Of a DNA stretch of 64,000 bases, positions 52,514 through 61,713 are shown in pieces; positions within the stretch are counted from its first letter, which is position 1; every line of letters begins with the position of its first letter. Source of the stretch: [Flexibacter] sp. ATCC 35208. Lineage in GTDB: Bacteria; Bacteroidota; Bacteroidia; Chitinophagales; Chitinophagaceae. The notes beneath the pieces are model-generated. The model had not been told where the DNA came from. It did no database searches and was given only the letters and a program-made list of their open reading frames with translations. The translations under genes were made by a program, and so were the position numbers. The DNA is taken from contig NZ_MTKN01000003.1 of NCBI RefSeq assembly GCF_001975825.1, forward strand, positions 186,001 to 250,000. Direction: 5' to 3'.

Positions 52514-53296
52514 TTAAAGTCTTCTTTCAGCACCTGCCAGCAATGCTATCTTTTTAAATAGCAGGTAGAGCTGTTCGCCCCCCTGCCCTAAAACCCGCAC
52601 TAACAGTGCGCCGGCAGCTGTTCTGGACACACCACCCCGAATGCCTGCCTCGGCGGACAAAAGGTCATATATCTCTCCTGCCATTTCCACCATATCGACA
52701 GTACTATCCTGCCAATACAAAGATGCCTGGTGAGTATATCCTTCCCACTGCCCCATCTCTGCTGCCGGGATCTGTGCCGGTTCCAATAAAGTCACATCCT
52801 TAAACACAAGCTTTCCTTCACAACGTACTTCTGTGGTACTCTGAAAATGCCGGCAGCGAAAGATCTCCCCACTCAGCTTACGCCCACATGTGATGATCTC
52901 TCCCCACAACAGCCGGCTATCCTTCTCTAACCGGATTTTATTCACAGCAGTAAACACCGCATTTTCATGTGGCACACTGGGATGCGGCAGGTAATAAAAA
53001 CTACTGCCTGCTCCTACATGAACCGAAAACACCTGCTTTGCACCCGATTTCATCTGGAATATTCGCTGATAAGATTGGGTGTACAAATGTAAACTGGTAC
53101 CCGGCGCTACATGCACCTTCATATCATATTCATCACCATCCAATATACCGGGCGATGCACTCATCAATGTTAAATGTAGATCTGCTGCATGCTGCCCACT
53201 GATATCAGCCACCTTGAACGGGCGGGTGAAATAGCAGTGTTGCAAATAAGTTTTGCTATCCCTTACGGCAGTATTTATTTGTAACTCACTATACAT
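52514..53296 (-). CDS. ureD: Urease accessory protein UreD
   Basis: Scaffold of the UreDFG complex that loads nickel into apo-urease. The 260-residue protein has the family features GILDGDEYDMKVHVAPGTSLHLYTQSYQRIF, FYYLPHPSVPHENAVF and LLWGEIITCGRKLSGEIF. Length is normal. Its ATG overlaps the last base of ureG, and ureH follows. UreD sequence is poorly conserved, but these blocks and position are convincing. Confidence 0.92.
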   Translation of the reverse strand: MYSELQINTAVRDSKTYLQHCYFTRPFKVADISGQHAADLHLTLMSASPGILDGDEYDMKVHVAPGTSLHLYTQSYQRIFQMKSGAKQVFSVHVGAGSSFYYLPHPSVPHENAVFTAVNKIRLEKDSRLLWGEIITCGRKLSGEIFRCRHFQSTTEVRCEGKLVFKDVTLLEPAQIPAAEMGQWEGYTHQASLYWQDSTVDMVEMAGEIYDLLSAEAGIRGGVSRTAAGALLVRVLGQGGEQLYLLFKKIALLAGAERRL

Positions 53297-53910
53297 TATG
53301 CTTCCAGTAGCGCGTATTTCTTAATCCAGTCTATCACCTGATCCAATCCCTGTAGCGACATCAGGTTTGTAAAAATAAAGGGCCGCTCATCCCGCATCTT
53401 CCGGGCATCTCTTTCCATTACCTCAAGACTTGCATTGACATAAGGCGCCAGATCAATTTTGTTGATCACCAGCAGATCGGAACGGGTGATACCGGGGCCT
53501 CCCTTGCGGGGTATCTTATCACCTTCTGCCACATCGATCACAAAAATGGTCACATCTGCCAGATCAGGACTAAAAGTAGCTGACAGGTTATCTCCACCAC
53601 TTTCAATGAAGATGATTTCCACATCCGGAATGCGTGTTACCATTTCTTCTACTGCTTCCAGGTTCATACTGGCATCCTCACGGATAGCGGTATGTGGACA
53701 ACCACCTGTCTCCACACCGATAATACGTTCGGCTGGCAACAGGCTATTTTTCATGAGGAATTCCGCATCCTCTTTTGTGTAAATATCATTGGTGATCACC
53801 GCCAGGCTATATGTCTCATGCAGCTGACGGGATAAGCGTTCTATCAAAGCAGTTTTGCCAGCGCCTACCGGGCCAGCCACCCCTATTTTTATATATTTTC
53901 TGTTCTCCAT
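53296..53910 (-). CDS. ureG: Urease accessory GTPase UreG
   Basis: SIMIBI-class GTPase that delivers nickel to urease. The 204-residue protein has the P-loop GPVGAGKT at residues 13-20, the metal-site CPH in [17 protein letters not shown] (Cys-Pro-His), [15 protein letters not shown] and the guanine-specificity NKID in LVINKIDLA. It lacks a His-rich N-terminal extension. It starts one base after ureF ends and overlaps ureD. Confidence 0.96.
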   Translation of the reverse strand: MENRKYIKIGVAGPVGAGKTALIERLSRQLHETYSLAVITNDIYTKEDAEFLMKNSLLPAERIIGVETGGCPHTAIREDASMNLEAVEEMVTRIPDVEIIFIESGGDNLSATFSPDLADVTIFVIDVAEGDKIPRKGGPGITRSDLLVINKIDLAPYVNASLEVMERDARKMRDERPFIFTNLMSLQGLDQVIDWIKKYALLEA

Positions 53911-54582
53911 TTACGACATGTATAACCTTGAATATAATTTTTCATGCTGCATACAGCTGATATCAAAAGCAGGACTACAGCGGCCTGCCAGCTCACGGGG
54001 AATCATTTGCGTCTTAGCTACCCAATCTGATAATAATGGCAATAAACTATACAGGATTTCCTGCCCCTGTTGTTGCCCCAGTGGCACGAGTTTTACACAA
54101 TTCGTCACCATACCGGTAGCGGCATTGTAATAAAACGCCGTCATAGCTTCTTCCAATGGAATGCCCAGCAGGTAAGCATATACCCCAAATACTAAACAGT
54201 AATGACCCGTTGTTTTTGACGCATATTCCTTTGCGAATGCATGTTTAGTCAGTGGGGTCATCAACTTCAACAGCCGCAGTCCCAGTTTCTGGCTGGCCTG
54301 CCTCATTTCCAGCGGAGATTTCAATGCGGTACACTCCTCATCGAGCGATAATAACAATTCTACATCGTCCGCTGCCGCAGCCATATATCCCTGCCATGCA
54401 AAGAAGCCATCGTTGTAAATAAAATTATATTCCAGCATATTGCGGATGTAAGTACCCGCGGTCGCAGCATCCTTGACGAGTCCTTGCTGCACATAGGTTT
54501 CCAGCCCATTGGAATGGGTGTAAGCCCCTACCGGCAATGCCGGATCGGACAGGTGCAACAGATGTGGCAACCAGTTTTGCAT
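53911..54582 (-). CDS. ureF: Urease accessory protein UreF
   Basis: All-helical protein that activates UreG and bridges UreD. The 223-residue length is normal. Typical parts: LLHLSDPALPVGAYTHSNGLETYVQQGLV at the N-terminus and FYYNAATGMVTNCVKLVPLGQQQGQ in the C-terminal half. It lies between ureE and ureG without intergenic space. Confidence 0.93.
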   Translation of the reverse strand: MQNWLPHLLHLSDPALPVGAYTHSNGLETYVQQGLVKDAATAGTYIRNMLEYNFIYNDGFFAWQGYMAAAADDVELLLSLDEECTALKSPLEMRQASQKLGLRLLKLMTPLTKHAFAKEYASKTTGHYCLVFGVYAYLLGIPLEEAMTAFYYNAATGMVTNCVKLVPLGQQQGQEILYSLLPLLSDWVAKTQMIPRELAGRCSPAFDISCMQHEKLYSRLYMS

Positions 54583-54584
54583 AT

Positions 54585-55091
54585 TTATGATTTAGTGGTC
54601 AGCTGCAGGATCTTACTGAATAAGGTAGAACCAGATCCATGCTCATGTGGCTGAACATTACTTCGCAGCATATTTGTCAATACCCGTTGCTCCTGTTTCG
54701 GCGCATAACCTTTTGCTTCCAGCCAGCGAAACAACGGATCTTCGTATGGCGCCAATACCTCGTCATTCACGATGAACAAAGGCAGGTGCTTATTACCAAT
54801 CTCGTAACAGATAGTCGCCATATCCAGCATGGTGACAGGTGTAAGTACAATAGCTGCAGCAGGCAGTATACTCACGGCAATGACTACATTTTCATCCATC
54901 CAGAGAATATCACCATCCTGCAACACTGGTAATCCTTTCACCACTTTCCAACCTATTTCAACCCCGTTGCGGGTATGGCGGCGCATGATCTTTTTACCTG
55001 TCTCAAACCATTCCAGCTGCAACGGATCCACTACCCGTGCAGCCATATCCACGGCTTTTATGTTTCCCTGTATTGAGTTGATCAGGATCAT
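54585..55091 (-). CDS. ureE: Urease accessory protein UreE (nickel metallochaperone)
   Basis: A 168-residue protein with the two-domain UreE layout: N-terminal peptide-binding domain (VDPLQLEWFETGKKIMRRHTRNGVEIG) and C-terminal metal-binding domain (YEIGNKHLPLFIVND, in which the conserved nickel His sits in GNKH). It has no His-rich tail, so it should carry few nickel ions. It starts one base after the ureC stop. Confidence 0.9.
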   Translation of the reverse strand: MILINSIQGNIKAVDMAARVVDPLQLEWFETGKKIMRRHTRNGVEIGWKVVKGLPVLQDGDILWMDENVVIAVSILPAAAIVLTPVTMLDMATICYEIGNKHLPLFIVNDEVLAPYEDPLFRWLEAKGYAPKQEQRVLTNMLRSNVQPHEHGSGSTLFSKILQLTTKS

Positions 55092-56807
55092 TTAGAATAG
55101 AAAATAACGTTGAGCTAATGGCAGTACGGTAGCAGGTTCACAGGTCACGACCTTGCCATCTACTGATACTTCGTATGTTTCAGGATTCACCTTGATGTCA
55201 GGCGTACTGTTATTGTGAATCAGGTCTTTCTTGCCAATATTACGGCAGTTCTTCACCGGCAATACGATCTTTTGTAAACCATAAGTAGCGGCAATGTTGT
55301 TATTCACAGCTGCCTGACTTACAAAGGTGACGCAGGTATTGTGCAGAGCTTTTGAGAACGCGCCAAACATCTCCCTGTATATCACCGGTTGTGGGGTAGG
55401 AATAGACGCATTCGGATCGCCCATTCTGGCACAGCTGATCATACCGCCCTTGATAATCATTTCAGGCTTGGCCCCGAACAATGCAGGTTTCCACAGCACG
55501 ATATCCGCCAGTTTGCCGGGTTCCAGTGAGCCTACATGTTCCGAAATACCGTGCGTAATAGCAGGATTGATCGTATATTTTGCGACGTACCTTTTTGCCC
55601 TGAAGTTGTCGTTCTCTTTATCTTCAGGCAGGTAGCCCCTTTGTTTTTTCATCTTGTCAGCCGTCTGCCACGTACGGATGATCACCTCTCCTACACGGCC
55701 CATGGCCTGGGAGTCGGAACTCATCATACTGAATACGCCCATGTCGTGCAGAATGTCTTCTGCCGCAATAGTTTCAGGGCGGATACGACTGTCAGCAAAG
55801 GATACATCTTCCGGCACACTCTTATCCAGGTGATGACACACCATGAGCATATCTAAGTGCTCATCGATCGTATTCACCGTATACGGTCTGGTCGGGTTGG
55901 TTGAAGAGGGCAGGATGTTCGGGTACATAGCTGCCTTGATAATATCAGGCGCATGCCCGCCACCAGCGCCTTCTGTGTGATAGGTATGGATCACACGGCC
56001 ATTGATGGCCTGAATGGTATCTTCCAGGAAACCGGATTCATTCAGGGTATCGGTATGGATCGCAACCTGCACATCGTACTTATCTGCCACTTTCAGGGAA
56101 GCATCTATTACAGCAGGGGTAGCGCCCCAGTCTTCATGTATTTTTAATCCCAGTGCACCGGCTTCTATCTGTTCGTTCAAGGGTTCTACTGTAGCACAGT
56201 TACCTTTGCCAAGAAAGCCCAGGTTCATAGGAAAAGCATCTGCTGCTTCCAGCATTTTACGGATGAACCAGGCGCCGGGAGTGACGGTGGTTGCATTCGT
56301 CCCATCTGCAGGACCTGTACCACCACCGATCATGGTTGTGATACCGCTATGTAGGGCATGGGTGATCTGCTGTGGGCTAATAAAGTGAATATGTGTATCT
56401 ATGCCCCCGGCAGTAGCGATCAGTCCTGCACCACCATGCACTTCTGTGCTGGCGCCGATGATCATGTCAGGGTCTACCCCATCCATTGTATCAGGGTTAC
56501 CGGCTTTGCCTATTTTCACAATGCGGCCATCTTTGATGCCGATGTCTGCTTTCACGATGCCCCAGTGATCGATGATCATCACGCTGGTGATCACCATATC
56601 CAGCACACCGTCGTTGCGGGTGGCAGTGGAGGATTGCGCCATACCGTCGCGGATGGTTTTACCCCCGCCGAATTTGGCTTCATCTCCGTATACAGTATAG
56701 TCTTTTTCTATTTCAATAATGATGTCGGTATCTCCCAGTCTCACCTGATCGCCGGTGGTAGGGCCATACATGGCAGCGTAGCGTGCCCTGTTGATCTGCA
56801 GACTCAT
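55092..56807 (-). CDS. ureC: Urease alpha subunit
   Basis: Catalytic subunit hydrolysing urea to ammonia and carbamate. The 571-residue protein has the nickel ligands in [10 protein letters not shown] (HxH), the carbamylated Lys222 in [14 protein letters not shown], later His residues in [10 protein letters not shown] and [16 protein letters not shown], and the mobile flap [22 protein letters not shown] with its Cys-His. All catalytic parts are present. ureB overlaps its start by four bases. Confidence 0.97.
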   Translation of the reverse strand: MSLQINRARYAAMYGPTTGDQVRLGDTDIIIEIEKDYTVYGDEAKFGGGKTIRDGMAQSSTATRNDGVLDMVITSVMIIDHWGIVKADIGIKDGRIVKIGKAGNPDTMDGVDPDMIIGASTEVHGGAGLIATAGGIDTHIHFISPQQITHALHSGITTMIGGGTGPADGTNATTVTPGAWFIRKMLEAADAFPMNLGFLGKGNCATVEPLNEQIEAGALGLKIHEDWGATPAVIDASLKVADKYDVQVAIHTDTLNESGFLEDTIQAINGRVIHTYHTEGAGGGHAPDIIKAAMYPNILPSSTNPTRPYTVNTIDEHLDMLMVCHHLDKSVPEDVSFADSRIRPETIAAEDILHDMGVFSMMSSDSQAMGRVGEVIIRTWQTADKMKKQRGYLPEDKENDNFRAKRYVAKYTINPAITHGISEHVGSLEPGKLADIVLWKPALFGAKPEMIIKGGMISCARMGDPNASIPTPQPVIYREMFGAFSKALHNTCVTFVSQAAVNNNIAATYGLQKIVLPVKNCRNIGKKDLIHNNSTPDIKVNPETYEVSVDGKVVTCEPATVLPLAQRYFLF

Positions 56808-57178
56808 GATGGATTGTTTTTAAAGTGACCGTCATTGATCTTTTTCATGGCTTGTGTGGCTGCAAGGGCAGTGGTAGTAGTACCATTCACCAGGTTGTTC
56901 ATGCCATAGGCATTCCTGGCACCACCAAGATTCACGAGTTCCACCGTCTTTTCTTCGCCCGGTTCAAAGCGCACAGCGGTGCCTGCCATAATATTCAGGC
57001 GCTTGCCAAAAGCAGTTTTGCGGTCAAAGGAAAGCATGCGGTTGACTTCGAAAAAGTGGGTGTGAGATCCGATTTGTACAGGTCTGTCGCCGGTATTCAC
57101 CACGGTGATGGTAGCAGTATCACGGCCTTCGTTGGCATTGATATGACCAGGCTTTATAAAGTATTCTCCGGGAATCAT
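56804..57178 (-). CDS. ureB: Urease beta subunit
   Basis: Structural subunit of urease. The 124-residue protein starts [21 protein letters not shown] and contains [24 protein letters not shown], the typical UreB core, and a C-terminal tail after [11 protein letters not shown]. It overlaps ureC by four bases and lies 16 bases after ureA. Separate beta and gamma chains are the common bacterial arrangement. Confidence 0.96.
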   Translation of the reverse strand: MIPGEYFIKPGHINANEGRDTATITVVNTGDRPVQIGSHTHFFEVNRMLSFDRKTAFGKRLNIMAGTAVRFEPGEEKTVELVNLGGARNAYGMNNLVNGTTTTALAATQAMKKINDGHFKNNPS

Positions 57179-57194
57179 AACATAGATTTTGGTG

Positions 57195-57497
57195 TTATCT
57201 GATAGGATGGTGGACAGTTACCAGCTTTGAGCCATCTGGAAAAGTAGCTTCAATCTGGATTTCGTCTATCATTTCCGGCACTCCTTCCATCACGTCTTCG
57301 CGGGTGAGGATGGTCGCACCATATTGCATGAGATATGCCACGGACTGTCCATCCCTGGCGCCCTCCTGCAGGCGGCTGCTGATCAGCGCAATGGCTTCAG
57401 GATAGTTTAGTTTTACCCCTCTGGCCTTTCGCTTTTCGGCCAGTTCACCAGCCAAAAAGAGCAATAGTTTCTCCTGTTCCCGGGCTGTTAAATGCAT
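57195..57497 (-). CDS. ureA: Urease gamma subunit
   Basis: Small urease subunit. The 100-residue protein begins [23 protein letters not shown] and contains [24 protein letters not shown] and [28 protein letters not shown], the standard UreA sequence. First gene of the operon. The upstream 38 bases to the ppc terminator show no clear promoter box. Confidence 0.97.
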   Translation of the reverse strand: MHLTAREQEKLLLFLAGELAEKRKARGVKLNYPEAIALISSRLQEGARDGQSVAYLMQYGATILTREDVMEGVPEMIDEIQIEATFPDGSKLVTVHHPIR

Positions 57498-57535
57498 ACT
57501 TCTTTAGATTTTGGGTTATGGGGTAAATTACAAAA

Positions 57536-57560
57536 AAAGCCGGATGATCAATCCGGCTTT
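57536..57560 (-). terminator. Terminator of ppc
   Basis: A perfect 10-bp stem (AAAGCCGGAT/ATCCGGCTTT) with a five-base loop; on the minus strand T-rich DNA follows, 21 bases after the ppc stop. The stem resembles the pgl terminator. Confidence 0.82.
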
Positions 57561-57580
57561 CTAACTTATTAAAATTAATT

Positions 57581-60157
57581 CTATGCAGAGTTTCTTCCCG
57601 CGTTGATGATCCCAAATGAACATCTTACGACTAATTTCTCGAAGATTTCTTTCAGGCCATCTCCATTTCCAGCCTCATTCATCTCACGGATGCGGCTTAA
57701 TGCATACTGCTGAATAGTGAGTAGTGGCAGTACGATACGCTCGCGCATCTGGATAGACAACTGGTCGATCGGGTAATGAGACATCAGATCAGAATGTCCT
57801 GTCAGTTTCAACAGGTAAGTACGGGTACGCTGGAATTCATCGTAAATCAGTGTCCATACTTCTCCGAACTGCGGGTGATTTCTGTAAGCAGCAGTGAGTG
57901 GGAAGTAACACTTCTTCATCGCCATCTCACAGTTGTCCAGCAGGGTACGGAAGAACAGGGAATTTTTATACAGATCCTGCAATTGTTCCCACTTACCGTC
58001 TTTCTCCATTTTTTCCATGCTGTAACCTACACCGTAGAAACCAGGAACGTTCTGTTTGATCTGGCTCCATGCTCCTACATAAGGCACTGCTCTCAGGTCA
58101 TTCAGGTTCAACTTGGCAGAACCATTCCTTTTGGAAGGGCGACTGCCGATATTGGTTTCGGCATAGTAGCGCAGCGGGCTGGCGTAGTTCAGGTAATCCA
58201 GGAAATCAGGATGGTTCTTCAGTTCATTGAAGGACTCAAATCCGGCATCTGCCAGTACCTGCAACGTCTCTTCCTGTTCGGCAGTCAACGTCTTTTCACG
58301 GCTGGAGAACAATTCGTTGGCAATACCCGCATGTACGAGTTGTTCAATATTATACTGAGCAGAATCTACCGTACCAAAGTTGGAGCTGATGGTTTGCCCC
58401 TGTATGGTGAGCTGAATTTCTTTGTTTGCAATATTGCGACCCATAGATGCATAGAACTGATGGGTCTTTCCACCACCTCTTGCAGGAGGACCTCCACGAC
58501 CGTCGAAGAAGACTACATTGATACCATATTCTTTGGAGATAGCACTCAGTTCTTCCTTCGCTTTGTAGATGCACCAGTTAGCCATCAGGTAGCCACCATC
58601 CTTGGTACCGTCGGAGAAGCCGAGCATAATGGTCTGTTTGTTATAGCGCTGTTGCAGATGCTTTCTGTATGCTTCGTTGGAATAGAGAGAGCGCATTACC
58701 TCACCGGCATGCCGTAAGTCTTCGATAGTTTCGAACAGTGGTACGATGTCCACGCTCAGGTCATTTTTATCCCAACCGCTCAGCAGGAAAAGCCCATATA
58801 CTTCCATCACATCGAGTGCACTGGTTGTGTGACTGATGATGTAGCGATGACAACCAAACTCGCCGTTTGCGTCCTGGATAGTTTTGATCGCTTTGATGGT
58901 AGCCAGGGTATCCTGTTGCAGACCTTCCTTCACGATTTCCGGATCAGCAGCTGATTTTATTTTGAGCAGTGCACTGATTTTTTCTTCGTCGCTGAGATCT
59001 GTATAGTTCTTTGGCAGAAGGTCGGAACCAGCTGCGATCCCGGCCAGCAGCGGTCCATGTACGGAGCTGTCCTGACGGATATCGAGTGTGGCAAAGAACA
59101 ACCCGAACAGTTCTACCCTTACAATGAGGTCATCGAGCAGGTTCAGGAACAGGGCGTTGTTTTCCTCGATGAGGATAATACGCACCCTGTACAGGGTATC
59201 GAGTATATCCTGACGGCACAGGTTTGTCTTGTGACCAGGAATAAAGAGATTGCTGTATAGCTGTTGTTCCAGTGCGGCCAGCTCATTTTCGATGCCTTTG
59301 AAAGTGAGGCGACGCTTGAGGCGGCGTACATCCAGGTAATAACATTTAATGATACCGCTACGCAGCGCATCTGCTACACGCAGCGTAATATCTGCATTTA
59401 CAAATGGGTTACCGTCGCGGTCACCACCTGGCCAGAATCCCATGCGGATCACCGGATTATTGCCATTGATAGCTGCGGGGAAGTGAGATTTGAGGCGGGA
59501 TACGATCTTACCGGCAGCGGTATAGAACGTATTTTCCAGGAACCAGACCAGGCTGATAGCCTCGTCATATGGTGTCGGCTTTTCCTTCTTAAAGAAAGGC
59601 GTCTTACCCAACTGCTTCAGGTAGGAATCCACCTGAGCAGTATTATCATTGATCAACGCCCTTGACAGGTCATTGATAATACTTAAAACATTGCCTGGGT
59701 AGAACTGTGTAGGGTGTGCTGTAAGCACAAGGCGTACTGAGAAATCCTGCAACTTCGCAGCCAGTTCATCCTGCTTTTGTTCAGCCACTACTTCAGATTC
59801 CAGGTGACTAAGCGAACCTGTACCGTTCATGTCGTGAATGTGGCGGAATGCAGCATCTTCCAGTGCATCGAACAGTACAACCTGACGTTCTGCGTATTGC
59901 ACAAAACGGAACAGCATGTCAATCTTCTGCTGCTCATTGGTATTGGTATACTGCTCGAAAAAAGAAGTGAGAATTTCCTGCGGACTTTTTTCCTTTCCGT
60001 ATCCCTCTTCACAATGGATCAGGAATAACGAGAGAAAGACGCCGGTCTTCTCCACCTTATGAAAAGGTAGAGCAGTAAAAAGGCTGTTGTATAACTGGAA
60101 TTTGGTGCCGACCAAATTCTTAAACAACTGTAGAGTGTTATTTACCGGTGCTTCCAT
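57581..60157 (-). CDS. ppc: Phosphoenolpyruvate carboxylase
   Basis: Anaplerotic carboxylation of PEP to oxaloacetate. The 858-residue protein has the catalytic His148 in LVLTAHPTQFYPGNV, GFWPGGDRDGNPFV, IMLGFSDGTKDGGYLMANW and VVFFDGRGGPPARGGGKTH. The C-terminus ends INAGRNSA where most PEPCs end with RNTG, so the allosteric C-terminal residue pattern is altered. Slightly shorter than the E. coli enzyme (883). Monocistronic: terminator at its end, and no clear promoter match upstream. Confidence 0.94.
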   Translation of the reverse strand: MEAPVNNTLQLFKNLVGTKFQLYNSLFTALPFHKVEKTGVFLSLFLIHCEEGYGKEKSPQEILTSFFEQYTNTNEQQKIDMLFRFVQYAERQVVLFDALEDAAFRHIHDMNGTGSLSHLESEVVAEQKQDELAAKLQDFSVRLVLTAHPTQFYPGNVLSIINDLSRALINDNTAQVDSYLKQLGKTPFFKKEKPTPYDEAISLVWFLENTFYTAAGKIVSRLKSHFPAAINGNNPVIRMGFWPGGDRDGNPFVNADITLRVADALRSGIIKCYYLDVRRLKRRLTFKGIENELAALEQQLYSNLFIPGHKTNLCRQDILDTLYRVRIILIEENNALFLNLLDDLIVRVELFGLFFATLDIRQDSSVHGPLLAGIAAGSDLLPKNYTDLSDEEKISALLKIKSAADPEIVKEGLQQDTLATIKAIKTIQDANGEFGCHRYIISHTTSALDVMEVYGLFLLSGWDKNDLSVDIVPLFETIEDLRHAGEVMRSLYSNEAYRKHLQQRYNKQTIMLGFSDGTKDGGYLMANWCIYKAKEELSAISKEYGINVVFFDGRGGPPARGGGKTHQFYASMGRNIANKEIQLTIQGQTISSNFGTVDSAQYNIEQLVHAGIANELFSSREKTLTAEQEETLQVLADAGFESFNELKNHPDFLDYLNYASPLRYYAETNIGSRPSKRNGSAKLNLNDLRAVPYVGAWSQIKQNVPGFYGVGYSMEKMEKDGKWEQLQDLYKNSLFFRTLLDNCEMAMKKCYFPLTAAYRNHPQFGEVWTLIYDEFQRTRTYLLKLTGHSDLMSHYPIDQLSIQMRERIVLPLLTIQQYALSRIREMNEAGNGDGLKEIFEKLVVRCSFGIINAGRNSA

Positions 60158-60255
60158 AACTGATTTTACTAATTTTTAGTGACCCATAGCCAACCGGGAG
60201 ATAAAAGTAGTACAAAATAGTTACAAAGTTTAATAGAAAAACTGTCTAAACAATA

Positions 60256-60278
60256 TGCCACGGCATATAGCCGTGGCA
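60256..60278 (-). terminator. Candidate terminator downstream of the TonB gene
   Basis: A perfect 9-bp stem TGCCACGGC/GCCGTGGCA with an ATATA loop, 118 bases beyond the tonB stop. On the minus strand TATTGTTTAG follows, so the T-run is poor. It could also act on the opposite strand. Confidence 0.45.
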
Positions 60279-60395
60279 CGCAAAGGATCCCCCCTCGTTG
60301 CAGTTGAGTGCAAACGTTAATTGAACAATAGGTTCGGGTAAAAAGTAATTAGTATCTTAAAAAATCATTATGCTTTGTGCAGGAGCAATTGGGGA

Positions 60396-61235
60396 TTAAT
60401 TTTGCAGCGTGTACCTGACAGGGAGGTTAAATTGTACACTTACCGCTTCTCCGTTTTGACGGCCGGCTTTCCACTTTGGCATTTTCTTTACTACACGGAT
60501 GGACTCTTCTTCAAGGCCACCACCTTTAACAGCTCCAATTGTTTTGACATCGCTGATATTACCCTGCTTGTCTACTACAAACTGTACGGATACTATTCCC
60601 TGTATATCGTTTTCCTGTGCCACGCGAGGATAGTGCACATTGTCGCGGAGAAATCTTAACAATGCGTCTTCACCACCTGGGAATGAAGGCATGATTTCAA
60701 CGGTATAAAACACGGAGTCTCTTGCAGGTACTTTAGGGGCTTCTACTACATTTGTAGTACCTTCACCACCAAGCATGGATGCGATATCACGCCCATTGAT
60801 GTCATCACCTTGTACAGTAGCTAATGCAATAGTTTTGTTACCAATACTATCGAGCTTCACAACTTCATCTTCAGCACGAACTAATTCATCAGGGGTGATA
60901 ACGGGAGGTGTAACTTTAATGGATGATGCGGCCGGCGGAGGTGGAGGAGGGTCAACAGGAGGAGGAGGAATTACCTTATCGTCTGGAGGTAATTCAATTA
61001 ATTTGGTACTATCATACACGAGCTGTGTATTTCGTATACCCATTGACGCAGCAAAGAGATTATTACTTAAAACATATCCACCCACCACAACCAAAGCGAT
61101 AGAAGCTGTACCTATCAAGGCTTTGCGAACACGCCCATCTTCACTTCTGCGGAGTTCATATGCGCCGTAATCTTTGTTACGACCCTCGAAGAGAATGTCG
61201 AGGAAGTCTGCATTGTAAATGTTTTTTGTATTCAT
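60396..61235 (-). CDS. tonB: Energy transducer TonB
   Basis: Couples inner-membrane proton motive force to outer-membrane receptors. The 279-residue protein has a cytoplasmic N-terminus, one membrane helix at about 39-62, a Pro-rich spacer at 83-101, and a TonB C-terminal domain from about 188 to 279 with YPRVAQENDIQGIVSVQFVV and MPKWKAGRQNGEAVSVQFNLPV. The N-terminal part (DILFEGRNKDYGAYELRR) is the Bacteroidota form. No exbB or exbD adjacent. It is encoded divergently from a TonB-dependent receptor, so they may form a functional pair. Confidence 0.93.
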   Translation of the reverse strand: MNTKNIYNADFLDILFEGRNKDYGAYELRRSEDGRVRKALIGTASIALVVVGGYVLSNNLFAASMGIRNTQLVYDSTKLIELPPDDKVIPPPPVDPPPPPPAASSIKVTPPVITPDELVRAEDEVVKLDSIGNKTIALATVQGDDINGRDIASMLGGEGTTNVVEAPKVPARDSVFYTVEIMPSFPGGEDALLRFLRDNVHYPRVAQENDIQGIVSVQFVVDKQGNISDVKTIGAVKGGGLEEESIRVVKKMPKWKAGRQNGEAVSVQFNLPVRYTLQN

Positions 61236-61713
61236 GTGTTGAACATTTACAATAGAGATGCGGGGTTAAAACAATTCCATATGATAAAGGAGAAATATTT
61301 TTTAGCTTTTTAAAAATCCATTCCAGATTGATATCCGGATCGGGACACCTATTTTGCTAAAGGAAGTATTCACTATCTTATATAAAGTAATTTTTGTCGG
61401 ATGTGTATCAGTGCAAGATGCTAATATGCCAGGGGCGCGGGGGGATACGTTACATTATAATTTACCACCAATAAATCTGCAACATACCTTGCCCCGCAAA
61501 CCTGTCCGGCATTTCTTTTTCTATTTACAGCTTATAGCAAACAAAATTCTTGCGGTTTGTATCGGCGCTTATTAGTCTACCGATTCTGTAGACAAATATA
61601 CGCTAACCTGTTTTACATTTCCAAATATGATTTGAATTATTTTTTAAAAATCTGTTGGAATTTAATGTCGGCCGCAGTTTTGCTACCAATAATAGAATAA
61701 CTAGATTTGATAC
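61236..61713. other. Intergenic region between tonB and the TonB-dependent receptor
   Basis: 478 bases of AT-rich DNA between divergent genes. The right end has a well-matched promoter for the receptor. No clear promoter box for tonB was seen. A short open frame at 61354-61575 has no coding signature. No riboswitch-like structure was recognised. Confidence 0.6.
61679..61709 (+). promoter_or_regulatory. Bacteroidota-type promoter for the TonB-dependent receptor
   Basis: TTTG, exactly 19 bases, TAGATTTG, a full consensus match, ending only four bases before the ATG, so the transcript would be almost leaderless. Confidence 0.65.

Noticed and set aside
57776..58717. Plus-strand open frame of 313 codons opposite ppc
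   Set aside because: Wholly inside the conserved ppc coding sequence, in antisense; no family features.
60375..60659. Plus-strand open frame over the tonB 3' end
   Set aside because: Antisense to the conserved TonB C-terminal domain, with no independent features.
61354..61575. Open frame of 73 codons between tonB and the receptor
   Set aside because: No recognisable motif, no conserved start context, and the composition looks like AT-rich intergenic DNA overlapping the region expected to hold divergent control sequences.
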